Shown here: positions 46,372-57,060 of the stretch, piece by piece
Layout of the letters: every line of letters starts with the position of its first letter
How positions within the stretch are numbered: the stretch's first letter is position 1
Assembly (NCBI GenBank): GCA_026075535.2
Contig: AP026541.1
Span: 8,556,001 to 8,620,000, forward strand
Source: Tricholoma matsutake
Taxonomy: Eukaryota; Basidiomycota; Agaricomycetes; Agaricales; Tricholomataceae
Direction: 5' to 3'
DNA: 64,000 nt
Notes under the pieces: model-generated
What the model was told of the DNA's origin: nothing
Database searches by the model: none
Seen by the model: the letters and a program-made list of their open reading frames with translations, nothing else
Made by a program: the position numbers and the translations under genes

Positions 46372-47239
46372 GACTCCCCAGAAGAATCATCTCAGACAGA
46401 GACCCTCGATTCGTGTCCAAACTCTTCTGAGAACTGGACGACTGCTTGGAATCAAGCTATCCATGAGCACCGCCTATCACCCCCAGACCGACAGAGAAAC
46501 GGAGCGAGTAAACCAAGAGCTAGAGGTTTACCTCCACATGTTCTGTTCGAACAAACCTGAAGATCGGGAGTGTTATCTCCCAACAGCAGAATTCATGCAT
46601 AACCAGAAGACGCACTCCGCAGTAAAACATTCGCCATTTTACTTGATGATGGGATATCAGCCACGTGCTATCCCCACCCCTTACGAAAAGACGAACGTGC
46701 CGGCCGCTGAACAGAGAATCCAAGAACTTCTCTCTGCAAGAAGGGAAGCTCTTGCTGCACACAAGCTAGCCAGACAGGCTATGGCCACCTGAACAAAAGG
46801 GCGATATGAACCATTTAAGGTTGGAGAACAAGTATGGCTTGACTCCAAGAACCTGAAGATTGGCTACCCAACGAGAAAACTGGTGCCAAAATGAAAAGGG
46901 CCCTTCGTGATTGAAGATGCCTTGTCGAGAACGACATACCGATTGAAACTGCCGCCGAGATGGAAGATCCACCCAGTATTCCATGTGGCTTTACTCACGC
47001 GATACCATGAGAATGACACTCATGGGCGAAACTTCCTGACTCCACCACCCGACCTTGTGGAAGGAGAAAACGAATATGAAGTGGAAGTGATCATTGCACA
47101 CAAGAAGCACGGCAAGACATGCTGTTACCTTGTGAAATTGGTTGACTACCCGACATCCAAAAACACATGGGAACCCGAATTGAACCTAAAGAATGCCTCT
47201 GAGATCCTGATGGCATATAAGAAGAGGTACCACCTCTGA
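46372..47239 (+). pseudogene. Gypsy-B integrase C-terminal half and chromodomain
   Basis: It resumes after the gypsy-C insertion with IISDRDPRFVSKLF (second catalytic Asp) and TAYHPQTDRETERVN (catalytic Glu, about 46503). LPPRWKIHPVFHVALLTRY is near 46950-47000, and the chromodomain is at about 47070-47235 (YEVEVIIAHKKHG..KNTWEPE). TGAs at about 46429, 46790 and 46892 replace Arg. The pol stop TGA at 47237-47239 overlaps the ATG of the next ORF as TGATG. Confidence 0.9.
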
Positions 47240-48011
47240 TGGAAACCCAAAAACCCCCCTCTCTTCCCACAATGACACTCCCCAATATGCCTGCTGAACG
47301 ACGATTCACCCGAGAATACCTACAAAACCAATTGAATGCTGATGCCCTTCGCGTTCACCTCGACCACGATCCACCGAAATACCATCTAGCCAGGATGTGC
47401 TTCTACTATGTGAGCACTATCGAACAGATGGAACGAAATCTAGAAGAAGCAATGAACGATGCAGACGCCCTGGGGATTGAGCAAACAATCCAGGAAATGA
47501 TTGCACTGCGGTCAGATAGACCGAGAACAGCTGAGGAGAGACCTCACACCCCTTTAGGTCGACACAGACAACTACCGATCTCGCTCTCGCCATTCAGCAA
47601 GCAGAGCGACAGAGACGAACGACGAGCTCTCTCTGGAGGCTCCTCCCGTTCTACGAAGAACCTGAAGATCGTGCCTAGGGCACCCAAAATAATTGATTTG
47701 ACCACCCCCAACCCAAACCGAAAACCACCCAACCGCCTTGGTCTCCCCCACACATGAGACATGCCAGATGTTTCATCTGCCAAGAGATAGGCCATTTCGG
47801 CCTGATTTGCCCATGATATACTTGCAAGCATTGCAAACAGCGAGGCCCCAGACACTATAGGATGAACTGCCTGGAGAAACCTCAGAAAGATCGAGAGACC
47901 GATCAAAGAGAAGCCGAACACAGACAACAGCTCTTCTTTAACTCCGGATATGATGATTTTGATGATGACGCGATGGGAAACATGACAGGAGAGCCATATG
48001 GAAGGATTTAA
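47239..48011 (+). pseudogene. Gypsy-B ORF3: extra post-pol protein with zinc knuckles
   Basis: ORF3 starts at the ATG inside TGATG at the pol stop. The first 172 codons are open, with a region rich in Leu/Glu and Met (EYLQNQLNADALRVHLDHD) and a Ser/Arg/Pro-rich tail, to a TGA at 47755. In the -1 frame, open from before that point, two knuckle-like motifs follow: CFICQEIGHFGLIC (about 47773) and CKHCKQRGPRHYRMNC (about 47823). A TGA lies between them at 47814. This frame ends at a TAA at 48009. The halves may be joined by slippage on the CTCCCCCAC run near 47743, or separated by an indel in this copy. I know of no standard gypsy protein with this layout. Its role is unknown. Confidence 0.65.
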
Positions 48012-48050
48012 AAGGCAGAGCTCAAGACGATGGCATGACAAGACAGACCC

Positions 48051-48419
48051 ATGCTCACAGGGATTACGATCCTCGCCATTGTTGTTGGCATGACCCTGGC
48101 TGCAGCGGCAGCCCTAACCTTCGCATTTTGCCTCTACGCCATCTTCTGAACAGAACCCAAACCCCCGATTACAGACGTTGAATTTGCCATCCTGCAACGC
48201 CCCCCTTTCAATGATACTACTGACTCCTTGACACCGCTACCTAGGGCAGCGCGAACCAGAAGAACCTGATCATGGTCCGAGTTCGGACATGAATTATTCC
48301 TCCATTGTACCCCTCAACCCCGACCTACCCACATATCCAGACCACGCCCAATCAGACCAGAAAGGAGAGACAAAGATTTAGGTCGAAGTGTGGAACTTTC
48401 GACCATAGCGAGGGGGTAA
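48051..48419 (+). pseudogene. Gypsy-B ORF4: small protein with an N-terminal membrane segment
   Basis: From the ATG at 48051 the frame runs 122 codons to the TAA at 48417, which is part of the purine tract abutting the LTR. It is broken only by TGA at 48147 and 48267, both consistent with Arg. Residues about 4-32 form a strongly hydrophobic segment (GITILAIVVGMTLAAAAALT, then FAFCLYAIF) preceded by a short basic stretch if the in-frame ATG at 48030 is used. The remainder is polar and Arg/Pro-rich. It could be a membrane-anchored accessory protein. Calling it envelope-like would go beyond the evidence. Confidence 0.55.
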
Positions 48420-49075
48420 TGTTACAATTTTCCTTGTAACTCATGGAATCCAATGCACCCGACGATCCCCTCCAGACAGGAGGCACCCCTTGATTCATGC
48501 CTAGGGCATGTCCTTGACACCAGACACATACATGATGCATGCCAACTGCATGCATTCAATCCCCTTCCTGTGGAAGGCACCCTTGATGCATGGTGACTCC
48601 ATGCACCCGAACCCACTCCCACACATGCTGTGATACGACAGCCCCCTGACATGAGGCCCATGATGTCGGACTCTCACGATCAACATGCTGCACCGCAGCA
48701 CTCCATGACATCAGATGCCTCATGCAAGGCATGAGGCCTATTGTTTCTATTCATACCTGATACACATCTACCTTTCCGATTGGACAATAAGGACCTTCCT
48801 ACTAGTATAAGTACTGCGACTTGTAGTAGGGATGTCCTTAGTTTAGATCTAGGCAATTAACAGCCTTAACTTGCAAACTCACGAACTTACTCGAAACCAC
48901 TAAGGAAGCCCCTTAGTGCGTGAACCTGAACGACTCTATGCAGAAGCCCTGCTAGAGTGCACTACCTATCTTACGTCGGATGCTCCGAGTAAGACTAGTG
49001 CCGAATGACTCGTCGAGGAAGCACCTCGTTGAACGACATCGACTAGATCAAGTGGTTGAGGCTTCGCCCTTAACA
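48420..49075 (+). repeat. Gypsy-B right LTR
   Basis: It starts TGTTACAATTTTCC after the GAGGGGGTAA tract and ends CCCTTAACA. It is followed directly by the LINE 3' tail. Confidence 0.9.
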
Positions 49076-50143
49076 CAGGGGGATGATGGCCTTAGGGGGG
49101 GGGGGGGGTAGGTGTGTGTTAGCCAGTTTATGGGGTTGGTCAGGCGGAGGGTTCCAAGATGGCCCTGGCATGGGCAAAGAAGGTATTGACGAGGTTGAGG
49201 AGGTCAGGGCAGCGTGCTGATTCTGATTTAGACTTGAAGTGTTTTATAGCGTGGATGAAGCTAAGAAGGGGTGTAACAGCATTGGGATGGGATAACAGGT
49301 ACAAGATGGACTCAGCTTTGCATTTAAGTTTGCGATGGAGGATGTGGGGTTTGTGTTGGTAGTGTGGGCATAGGAACAGGTAGTGACAAACTGTCTCCAC
49401 TGTGATGCCTTGGCAATGGAGGCAGGAGGGGGTCTCAGAGCAGTGTATGCGGAAGAGGTGTTGGTTGAGTGGGGAATGGCCTGTGTGTAGGTGGGTGATG
49501 ATGGCTGATTGGCAATGGTCCAGTTTGTTGATGAGCTTCAAGAATTTGTTGGAGGGGAGCAATTTGTCGATGGGGTTGAGGAGGGCATATCTGGGAGAGG
49601 TCTTCCAGCATTTACGGAGGGCTGTTAGGTGGGCTTGGCGGAGTGCAGGGATACTTGCAGGGAGGGGTTTGCAATGGAGAAAAGTGGGGAGGAGTCGAGT
49701 ATGGCTGGAGGATCCTTGGGCGGCTAGCTTAGCTTCCTCATCGGCTCACTCATTAGGAGCAAAGTTGACATGACCTGGGGTCCAGATTAGTTGGAGTGCA
49801 ATGACTTCACGTACCTTGTCTTTCCAAGGGTTCCTTTGGTGGAGAGTGGATTTGCAGGCTCTGCTGTTTAAGCAACGGTATTGCTTGGCATGAAGTTTTT
49901 TGGCTGCATCATGAACATGGTTGAGAAGGTAGTGGGCGGGGTGGGGTTTCTGGTTATCAAGGGCTTTGATGGTCACCTGGCTGTCAGTACCTAAGATAGT
50001 GGGGAGGTGGGGGTGAGAAAATTTCTTGATACCAGATAGAAGGTGAAGGCCTAGCGTTAGTCCAATGATTTCGGCTTTGTAGACTGTGTGTTTGGATATT
50101 GGACCTAGGTGGTAATGGAGGGAGTCTACTTCCTGACCATTGA
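49076..50143 (-). pseudogene. LINE ORF2 3' part: distal RNase H and C-terminal domain
   Basis: The minus strand reads NGQEVDSLHYHLGP, KAEIIGLTLGL, ILGTDSQVTIKAL and LIWTPGHVNFAPNE (RNase H motifs, 50130-49750). It continues in the same frame after a TGA at 49746, where Arg is expected, into a C-terminal region with a Cys/His cluster (CSETPSCLHCQGITVETVCH..CPHYQH, near 49430-49370). It ends at 49140. The reading resembles fungal Tad1-type LINEs, which combine RT with RNase H. The upstream parts are at 60365-60540 and 61217-62800. Confidence 0.88.
49095..49108 (-). repeat. 14-base poly-G (poly-C on LINE strand) tract
   Basis: It lies just downstream of the LINE C-terminus. On the minus strand it reads CCTACC, a C-run and then CTAAGGCCATCATCC, so it probably encodes or follows the Pro-rich end of the LINE protein. 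Confidence 0.9.
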
Positions 50144-51326
50144 TGATACTCAACCTGGGAAAACCACCAAAACAGCCGATGAGGCAACCGATGATATTTA
50201 CATGAGTCAGAGGAAGGGTGCGAGATGTTCCAAATGTTTGCAGTCCAACATATGGGAGGACAACTAGTTGGTACTAGTCATGAAGGTAGTTCTATAAGAG
50301 ATAAAGGTGTTTGACGTGGTCCGATGGGGTATCAATCGATATTGAGGATGATCGACAAGATCGACGGCAAACGAGTTTTATTGTCAATGGTCAAAGTGTG
50401 AATTCTGAGGACCTTTTGATAGGTTGATAGTATATGAAGGCTATAGCTGATGGCTACAAAGTGTTGAGATGGTTACTAGTGCTAATGATGACAGGGTCGA
50501 AAGAGGATCGAGGACGAGGATGATCGCAGAGGTTTCTCGTTGATCGAGAAAACTCGTAGAAGCTTCAATTGTTTTAGAGGATAGATCTGATTCTTAGAAC
50601 TTTATACAAGACGATAGGTGAAGATGATTTCTTGTTATTTCCAAGTAGATACTACAGAGTTTTATATGTTTTAAAGAAACTTCCTAAAATGGTATGAGAA
50701 ACATGTGTAGAACATGAGGCAAAAGATATGAGTTAAGGCATGAGGCCAAAAAGGAGACTGGAATCTGAACAAGAAAGAGATATATCATATGATGAAAGAG
50801 TAATAAAGGGTATAGAACTAAAAAGGGACTGTCCTTTGTGTATAAACCGCACTAAGTCTCACAATAATCCATCCAGCGGGTTCTGTATGCGATAGGGACT
50901 TGGAATGAGGCTGACCTACTATCAGCAGGTTTGAGCACGAGTTGGAATACTTCCTGGCGCATGGTTTTCCACCATTTAGATAATGAAGGTGGCGCCCAAT
51001 GTTGCTCGTAGTCTCTCAATATTGATTGATAACGCTCAACGATGGTCGACGATGTTCGATCGCGGTCGCAGTTGGTTCGAAGTTGATCAGGGATGTTTGA
51101 TGGTCATTTAGAGGGATCTTAGGGGCTTTTGAGGTAGTCCTAAGGTTGTGCAATGTGCTTTCTTAGTACGATCAATGTCGCTGGTGATGTTTCAATGCAG
51201 TCGATATGATATCGCAATCGATAGACTGGGTCATGCTGCGTCTGGGACATCGTAGGAGTTAGCCGATGTGATTGGAATGTGGTTAAAGTGGTGAATCGGC
51301 CTTTGAGCTGAGGAGACAACCTATCA
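50144..51326 (-). repeat. Gypsy-D 3' LTR
   Basis: It pairs with 59194-60364. It carries an extra GAGGCAACCGATGAT-type duplication near 50178 that is missing from the other LTR. Confidence 0.93.
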
Positions 51327-51474
51327 TCCTCCCCCTTACTGAAATTCTGACTGTCCCGGTCAGTCGAGCCGAAATAACCAGGTCATGTGACATTGTTGAT
51401 TGTTGATTTAAGATGCATCATGGTTCGAACTTCTCTCTTTCCATTTGATCTCTTCCATCAACCTCCTTGACAGT

Positions 51475-52828
51475 ATGTCCATCCTCGCTGAACTTGCCCT
51501 TCCCATCCTCAATCATGCCAAATCGATGCCCGAGGCTGGCAAGGCCGAAAAGTTGGACTTCAAAATCTGGGGTCAAAATCTTTGTGAGAAAATGGTGTGT
51601 TTCTCCCTTTTCTTTATTTATCTGCTTCCTGACCTCATTGATAGGCTGAATACAATGATCTGATCAGATCGTTCAATGAGGCACATGACGATCGTGTACA
51701 GGCAACGTTGGACAAGGCAATCAGCCTCTTTGCACCATTCGCTCGTGAGGCTTGGGTTTCTTGGGGTGGCAGATATCTTTTCAAGGAGTACTCAAGGAAA
51801 GTCGAGGCAGAGAGGCAGAGAGAGGAGGAGAGGGTGGCTCGGCAGGTGGCTGTTGAGGCCAAAGTGAAGAGGATCGAGGAACAATGAGACGCGCTGGTCA
51901 AGGCACGTCGAACATTCTTGACCAAAGTCCAGGCAAAAAGTGTGTCGAAGGACGAATTCCGCAATCGTATGGCTGCGCTCAAGGTGATGCACCTTTCGAT
52001 TGATTGAGACGAGGCCGCGGATGAAGAACTTCTGGTCGATGACCGGTAGGTCATCAAGCAGATTGTCAAGAAGAGGAAGGCCAATGAGATGGATGAGGAG
52101 GAGGAAGGTGAGGATGAGCTGGATGAGGAGCCCGGTGCAGCTAGAGGAAGGTGATCTGATCACCTTCCATGGGCCAGTAAGTAGTCGTTCTACATCAATA
52201 TCATTCAGACTAATTACGCTTGCTTTAGTGTGATCATTGCACAGGACTGAGGACTTCGCAAGAATGCATCGTCAAGGAGGGCGCACCCAAGTGCAAGCGA
52301 TGCACTCAAGGGTTGCAGGGCTGCTACTGGGAGGGAGTGTCGAGGTGTGGACTCTGACGAGGTGAGTCAAGGAAAAAGGTGGGCTCCAAGCAAGCTACAA
52401 AGGGTACTGGGGAGTCGACGGAGGTGTCGACTCCAAGACGTAGTAAGTGATCCTTCTCGATAACAATTATGATCGCTAATCTGTATGATTACTTAGCAGT
52501 ACGCATTTGGGCCATCCAGCCCATCCAAAATGCGGAGGCCGGGCCCTCAAGAGTTGTCAAGCCCCCGAAGTGAACAACGAAGGCGAAGGCGAAGTCCACT
52601 CAGAAGGAGAAGGGGAAGGGAAAAGCGAGGGAACGAGAGGTCGAAGCCGAGATCACAGGTTTGGTCGAGGGGCAGTCAATGGTGGTGGAGGACAAGATGA
52701 GGCAGTTGGACACAGCACAACTCCGTCATCAATATCTCATGGAAGTGCTGGTGCGAAAAAAGCTGGAGGTGGAGGTTTTGATGGAGGAGATCGAGGTTTT
52801 GGAGAGAAAGTGGGAGGAATCGCAGTAG
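51475..52828 (+). pseudogene. Antisense accessory gene in gypsy-D: Cys-rich zinc-binding, coiled-coil protein
   Basis: Four exons (51475-51594, 51645-52176, 52229-52442, 52497-52828) with GT..AG introns are on the strand opposite gag-pol. The protein starts MSILAELALPILNHAKSM and has a basic/acidic coiled middle (KVEAERQREEERVARQ). Exon 3 opens with a CDHCTG..SQECIV..KCKRCTQGLQGCYW cluster, a probable zinc-binding module. It ends with a coiled coil (LRHQYLMEVLVRKKLEVEVL). TGAs at about 51886, 52003, 52358 and 52572, a TAG at 52048 and a 1-nt shift near the end of exon 2 make this copy dead. I recall similar Cys-cluster proteins as repeated genes in mushrooms. The function is unknown, with DNA binding a possibility. 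Confidence 0.65.
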
Positions 52829-53143
52829 AAGTTGTTCTATTGTTTTAATTTTATCGTTTTTGTTGTGTCTGAGCGAGATAAGTTTGAAATGAGAAATATC
52901 GCGTATGCTCGAAGCCAAGAAATGCAAAGAAACATAGGAGAGAAAAAGAAAAAGAAAGTAAGATGGACAATTTATCAAAACAAGACATAGGGGAAAGGCT
53001 CAGAACTCCTTCATAGCCGAAAAACCCTGTCGAGCTTGCGCGAACACATTTCAAACAATATCGCGACTTGTAATAATACACTGTTATAAGATCGAGAGTT
53101 TGTTTCAATATCACAAGTAAGGAAAATAAAAGGAAAATGCTCT
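52829..53143. other. Convergent 3' region between antisense gene and gypsy-D pol
   Basis: 315 bases between two facing stop codons, with no ORF of note. It should hold the 3' ends of both transcripts. Confidence 0.5.
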
Positions 53144-56100
53144 ATTCGTCTTCTTCGAGGTCAGGAATACCTTCATCGACGTCTCCGTCGACGTCCGATG
53201 TTGTTCAAAGTTGTTTGAGCTGACGATCGTTGATATCAAAGAAGTTCGGAGGAAGGGGAATCGTTTTTCATGCTAGATAGGGTAGAACTTGGAAAGCAGC
53301 TACTGGTCAATGAAGAACTGAACCATCGAGCTCACAAAGAATATAAGCGCCACCGTGGTTTTGTGCGATGACAATGAGTGGGCTGAGGTATTGAGCTTGC
53401 ATTTTTTGATTAAGGGCTTTCTCGATCTGTGTGTTTTGCATGAGTACAAGGTCACCTTTTTTGAAATTGTAGTCTCAAATTGTTCGCTTGTGAATCTCTT
53501 CAAAGCGTTTCGCAGCTTCTTGTTGAGCGGTGTAGACTCTAGAGTAGAGTACTTCGAGATCGGTCAAGCATTTCTGTAGTGTGATAGCTCGTCGGGCGAT
53601 GAGATCGGTGGAGGAGAGTATCAAGTCGGGTGGTGGCTGTAGATATGTCGCTTCTGAGATGTCAAGAGGGATGAGTGGATGAGAACCTGTGATTGCAAAA
53701 TAGGGTGAACAGCCCATTTGCTTTCGAACTGTTACCCATTCTGCCCAAAAGACTGAGTAGGTCCCAACCGACCATCGAGTTTGATTGCCATTGATGGCCT
53801 TGTAGAGTGATTGTCGTACATCAAAGTGGGCTCATTCGATGAGTCCATTGGCACGAGAATTGTAGCCACTTATCTGAATGTGATTGATATGATAGCGCTT
53901 CACCAAGTATTCGAGAGCAGCAACAAATGCTGGGCCATTGTCAATAATGATTTCATAAAGCGAGCCCCATCAACAAATGATTTCTTCAAAGATCCAATTG
54001 CCAATGGTCTTTGCTGTTTCATTGCGAAGCATTCTGAACTCCGGCCAGTATGATATTGAGCATTGACCTTGTACTATATAGCAATATCCACCAGAAGGTG
54101 GCATGTGCATTGTGTCGATGTAGACTTTTCTGAATAGAGGGGCGGGGGTGGCGATGATTGGTGGAATAAGGAGATTTTGAGTTTGTCACAACTGACAGTA
54201 GTGGCACGTTTGGATGTACCATGCGATATCGGCTTTCAGGTTGGGGCACCAGAATCGTAGGGCGATGTGAGACTTTGTGGTGAAGATCATTTTGTGTCCA
54301 ATATGGTCGTGCGACGACCGGATAATATCGATGTGACGTTCTGGAATTGCAATGATCTTGTGTTCTCCATGATGATCTTTTTGCCATAGTTTTCTGGAAT
54401 CTATGAAGAACTCAGTGCAATATCGCACAAAGGTAGCGTACTAAGTGTCTGATAGTTTTGGGGGTCGCACCATATCGTCTAACCATCTATGAACAAGCAG
54501 TAATCGTTTGTCTTCTTTCTTTGCTTTGTCCGATCGAGGTATGTCTTCATACAAAACATCCTCCCCCTTACTGAAATCTGAAGCTTGGGTGAAAGTGGGA
54601 TAAGTCACATGAGAGGGGAAAGGTCGAATCAAGATTGGGTTGATTTGGTGAATGAAACCATGTAGTTTGTCAATCCAGTCACCGAATTCTTCTTCTACTT
54701 CAATATTGTCATCTTCAGTTTGTCGAGGACATTGTGAAAGACCATCCGGCCCATGGTGCATACCTGCAACATGAACTAGCATGAAGTGGAATGTTAGAAT
54801 GGAAACAAAACATCAGTTGATGCTAGTGCTAGGCGCAATATTGGGATTTGAGAGCATGCCTTTGATATACCTCGCATCGACCTCGACGATAAGGTTTCAT
54901 ACCCCTATCAAATATAAACGAAGTGCACCGAGAGCTCAATATAGACCATAAAGTTCGAGTTTTGGTTGCGAGAACCGGGATTCACAGTCGTTGAGTGTGA
55001 TCAAGCTGAATTGACTGTAGTATTGTTTTTGAGGGTTACCGCGGTCACATTGCGCTAGGAAATAGCCAATCACGATGCTCGATGTGTCGACTGCGAGGAT
55101 TACTGGGGCATTCAAGGTATAGTCGATTGCTCAAATTGCTGGCAAGTTTAGGAGCACTTGCTTGAGATCTTCTTGCGCTGCTACCTGAGATGGGCCAAAT
55201 TTGAAGGGCACATCTTTTCAAGTAAGGTTGATTAGCGCAGCTGCTCGATGTGCGAAACTCTGAATGAAAATCCGACAAACTCCAATCGTTCCTAAGAACA
55301 CCTTAACTTCTGTGAGTGTATGACTTCAGAATCTTATCGATATGCATCGGGTCAGCCATTTGGCCTTGAATATTGCATCGATGACCTAAAACAATTATTT
55401 TGGGGACATAAGTAAATAACTGTGGTCCTGAGAATGTCCCACCACAATACTTCATGCACTGGACAATGTGATTCAGGTTCTCGAAATGCTCCCATACAAA
55501 TCGTCGAATGCCTGAGTTGTTGGCGATCATTTTGTAAGACCCACCGATCATTTGATATTCCAATTTCAGACCCTTCACTGGTGTGTCATCGATATAAGGG
55601 ATCGTGATATGAGGGACTTCAGGTTGTAGGATGAAAGTGACATCATCATGTAAGATCAGAACTGAGTTCGTCCAACCCATCAGTAGGGTGACGATTCAAA
55701 GTGCGCCGAATGGGGTCTGGAAAGTCATTAGATCTTGAGAAGATTCAGATATGAGCCTTTTGTCAAATGCAACATATAAATCCAACATCCCTCCACAGGC
55801 GTGTCCTCCAAACTGTTTGGCTAAATGCTCGGGGATTGGGACGACGCCTGAGTGCTGAATCGTAACTTGGTTTAGCGGCTCAAGACTGTGGACTATTCGG
55901 AGTGATTTTGCATCTTTCTTCACAATGCAAAACCATCGCGATCGATAAGATGAGTTTGATGACTCGTAGACTCCTGCTTCAATCTTTTTTTTCAGCATCT
56001 CACAGATCTGTTCATACAAACCAGGTGGTATGGGGATATTGTGTTCAACCCAAGGAGTGTGAGGGATGACTGGGAACTTGATAGGGGGGAGGAAATCAGG

Positions 56101-57060
56101 TCAAAACCTTCCTCGTTTGTTTTCCGTCCATGCAAACCCCACTTGCTGGTTTCAAATGAAGTCATGCATGAGATCTCATTCTTGAGGCCATAGAAAATTG
56201 CCTGGATGATTTTGATCGATGACGTTTTTGCGTTTGAGGTTATATCGGGGGGTTGGTTTAAATATCGGAGGATGGGGATTTAGTGGAGGCATGTCTTTGA
56301 GGGGATTGCCCTCGATGTGTTGAATAATTTGAAATTGATTGGGTAGTTTGGCCACAATTGGACGGACCTTCTGTGCAACTGGTTTATACTTCTTCATCAT
56401 CGATAGATAACTAGACTGGTGATTGTCGGAAATAACGGAGGAATGGGAAACATACAATGAAGGAGTTTGCATAGGTATGAACACCATTGAGGTGTTTTGA
56501 GGAACATGGAACTCATCGCATGCAGACAAATATAAGTCAGAAAGTGTTGCAGATAATTCTTTGGAGGAGTTGATTTCAGGGATATTTGCAGTGCATTTGA
56601 TAAATATAGAGGAGTTAGAAGAGTCGAACAAAATGATGAAAGTGCACTGTTCCAAAATTTCATTCTCTAACACTGAAAATCCTCATGAACCACTTTTTGA
56701 CGACAGTGCGATCTAGGGATCGAGGGAATGGTAGTGGTCTGAGTTGAGTTCGGGTCCCATATTGTGATCATTTGGGCTTCGTTCCAGTAATTTCTAATGA
56801 CGCTTTCTGTTAAGATGTCGAAAGGTTGTCCAAGTAGAATATCGTAAGCTGGGTCCCAAATAACATGTATCTGCATGTATAGGGTGATTCCACCGAGATC
56901 GCAGGGCACATTGCATGCTAAACCGAGTGTTTCATCCACAGTGCCATTGGCAGACTGCATCGGAAGCTGAATCGAGAAATCGTATGCCAGACTGAGTTTG
57001 TGACAGACATCTTCGGCCATTGAAATAATCAAGGAACTGGGATTGATGACGCTTTCTACC
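53144..57060 (-). pseudogene. Gypsy-D pol: protease, RT, RNase H, integrase
   Basis: The protease segment (about 57050-56750) keeps DILLGQPFDIL, but the active-site DxG region reads ESVINPSS. RT spans about 56040-55300, with YIDD near 55590. RNase H follows (LAVDTSSIVIGYFLAQCD near 55100), then the integrase zinc domain (HDHIGH..CHYCQL) and core with D (IDTMHM), D (IIDNGPAF) and E (NSRANGLIE). It ends at the TAG at 53144. At least a dozen in-frame TGAs occur where Arg fits, for example before IVTLLMGW, KDVPFKFG, AHFDVRQ and DYNFKKG. A TAG near 54441 and a shift near 57060 are the exceptions. No chromodomain was recognised. The copy is inactive. Confidence 0.9.

Larger units (their letters stand above)
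34826..49075 (+). mobile_element. Gypsy-B: Ty3/gypsy element with extra 3' ORFs
   Basis: LTRs of 708 and 656 bp (TGTTACAATTTTCC..GCCCTTAACA) flank gag, protease, a repeat linker, RT, RNase H, integrase, chromodomain, and two further ORFs on the plus strand. The tract GAGGGGGTAA precedes the right LTR. The 6-kb gypsy-C is nested in the integrase. The left flank is copia RNase H and the right flank is the LINE tail, and no 5-bp duplication matches (AGCAA against CAGGG). The frames carry TGA codons at Arg positions throughout but few indels. Confidence 0.92.

Noticed and set aside
35850..48419. TGA read as arginine by an altered genetic code
   Set aside because: The three reconstructed host genes use TGA or TAG as normal stops and need no TGA read-through. 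CpG decay explains the pattern more simply.
48051..48419. Calling ORF4 an envelope protein
   Set aside because: There is only one hydrophobic segment and 122 codons, with no signal peptide cleavage site, fusion peptide or homology that I can identify.
49159..49773. Plus-strand frames opposite the LINE tail
   Set aside because: They are antisense to well-supported LINE coding sequence.
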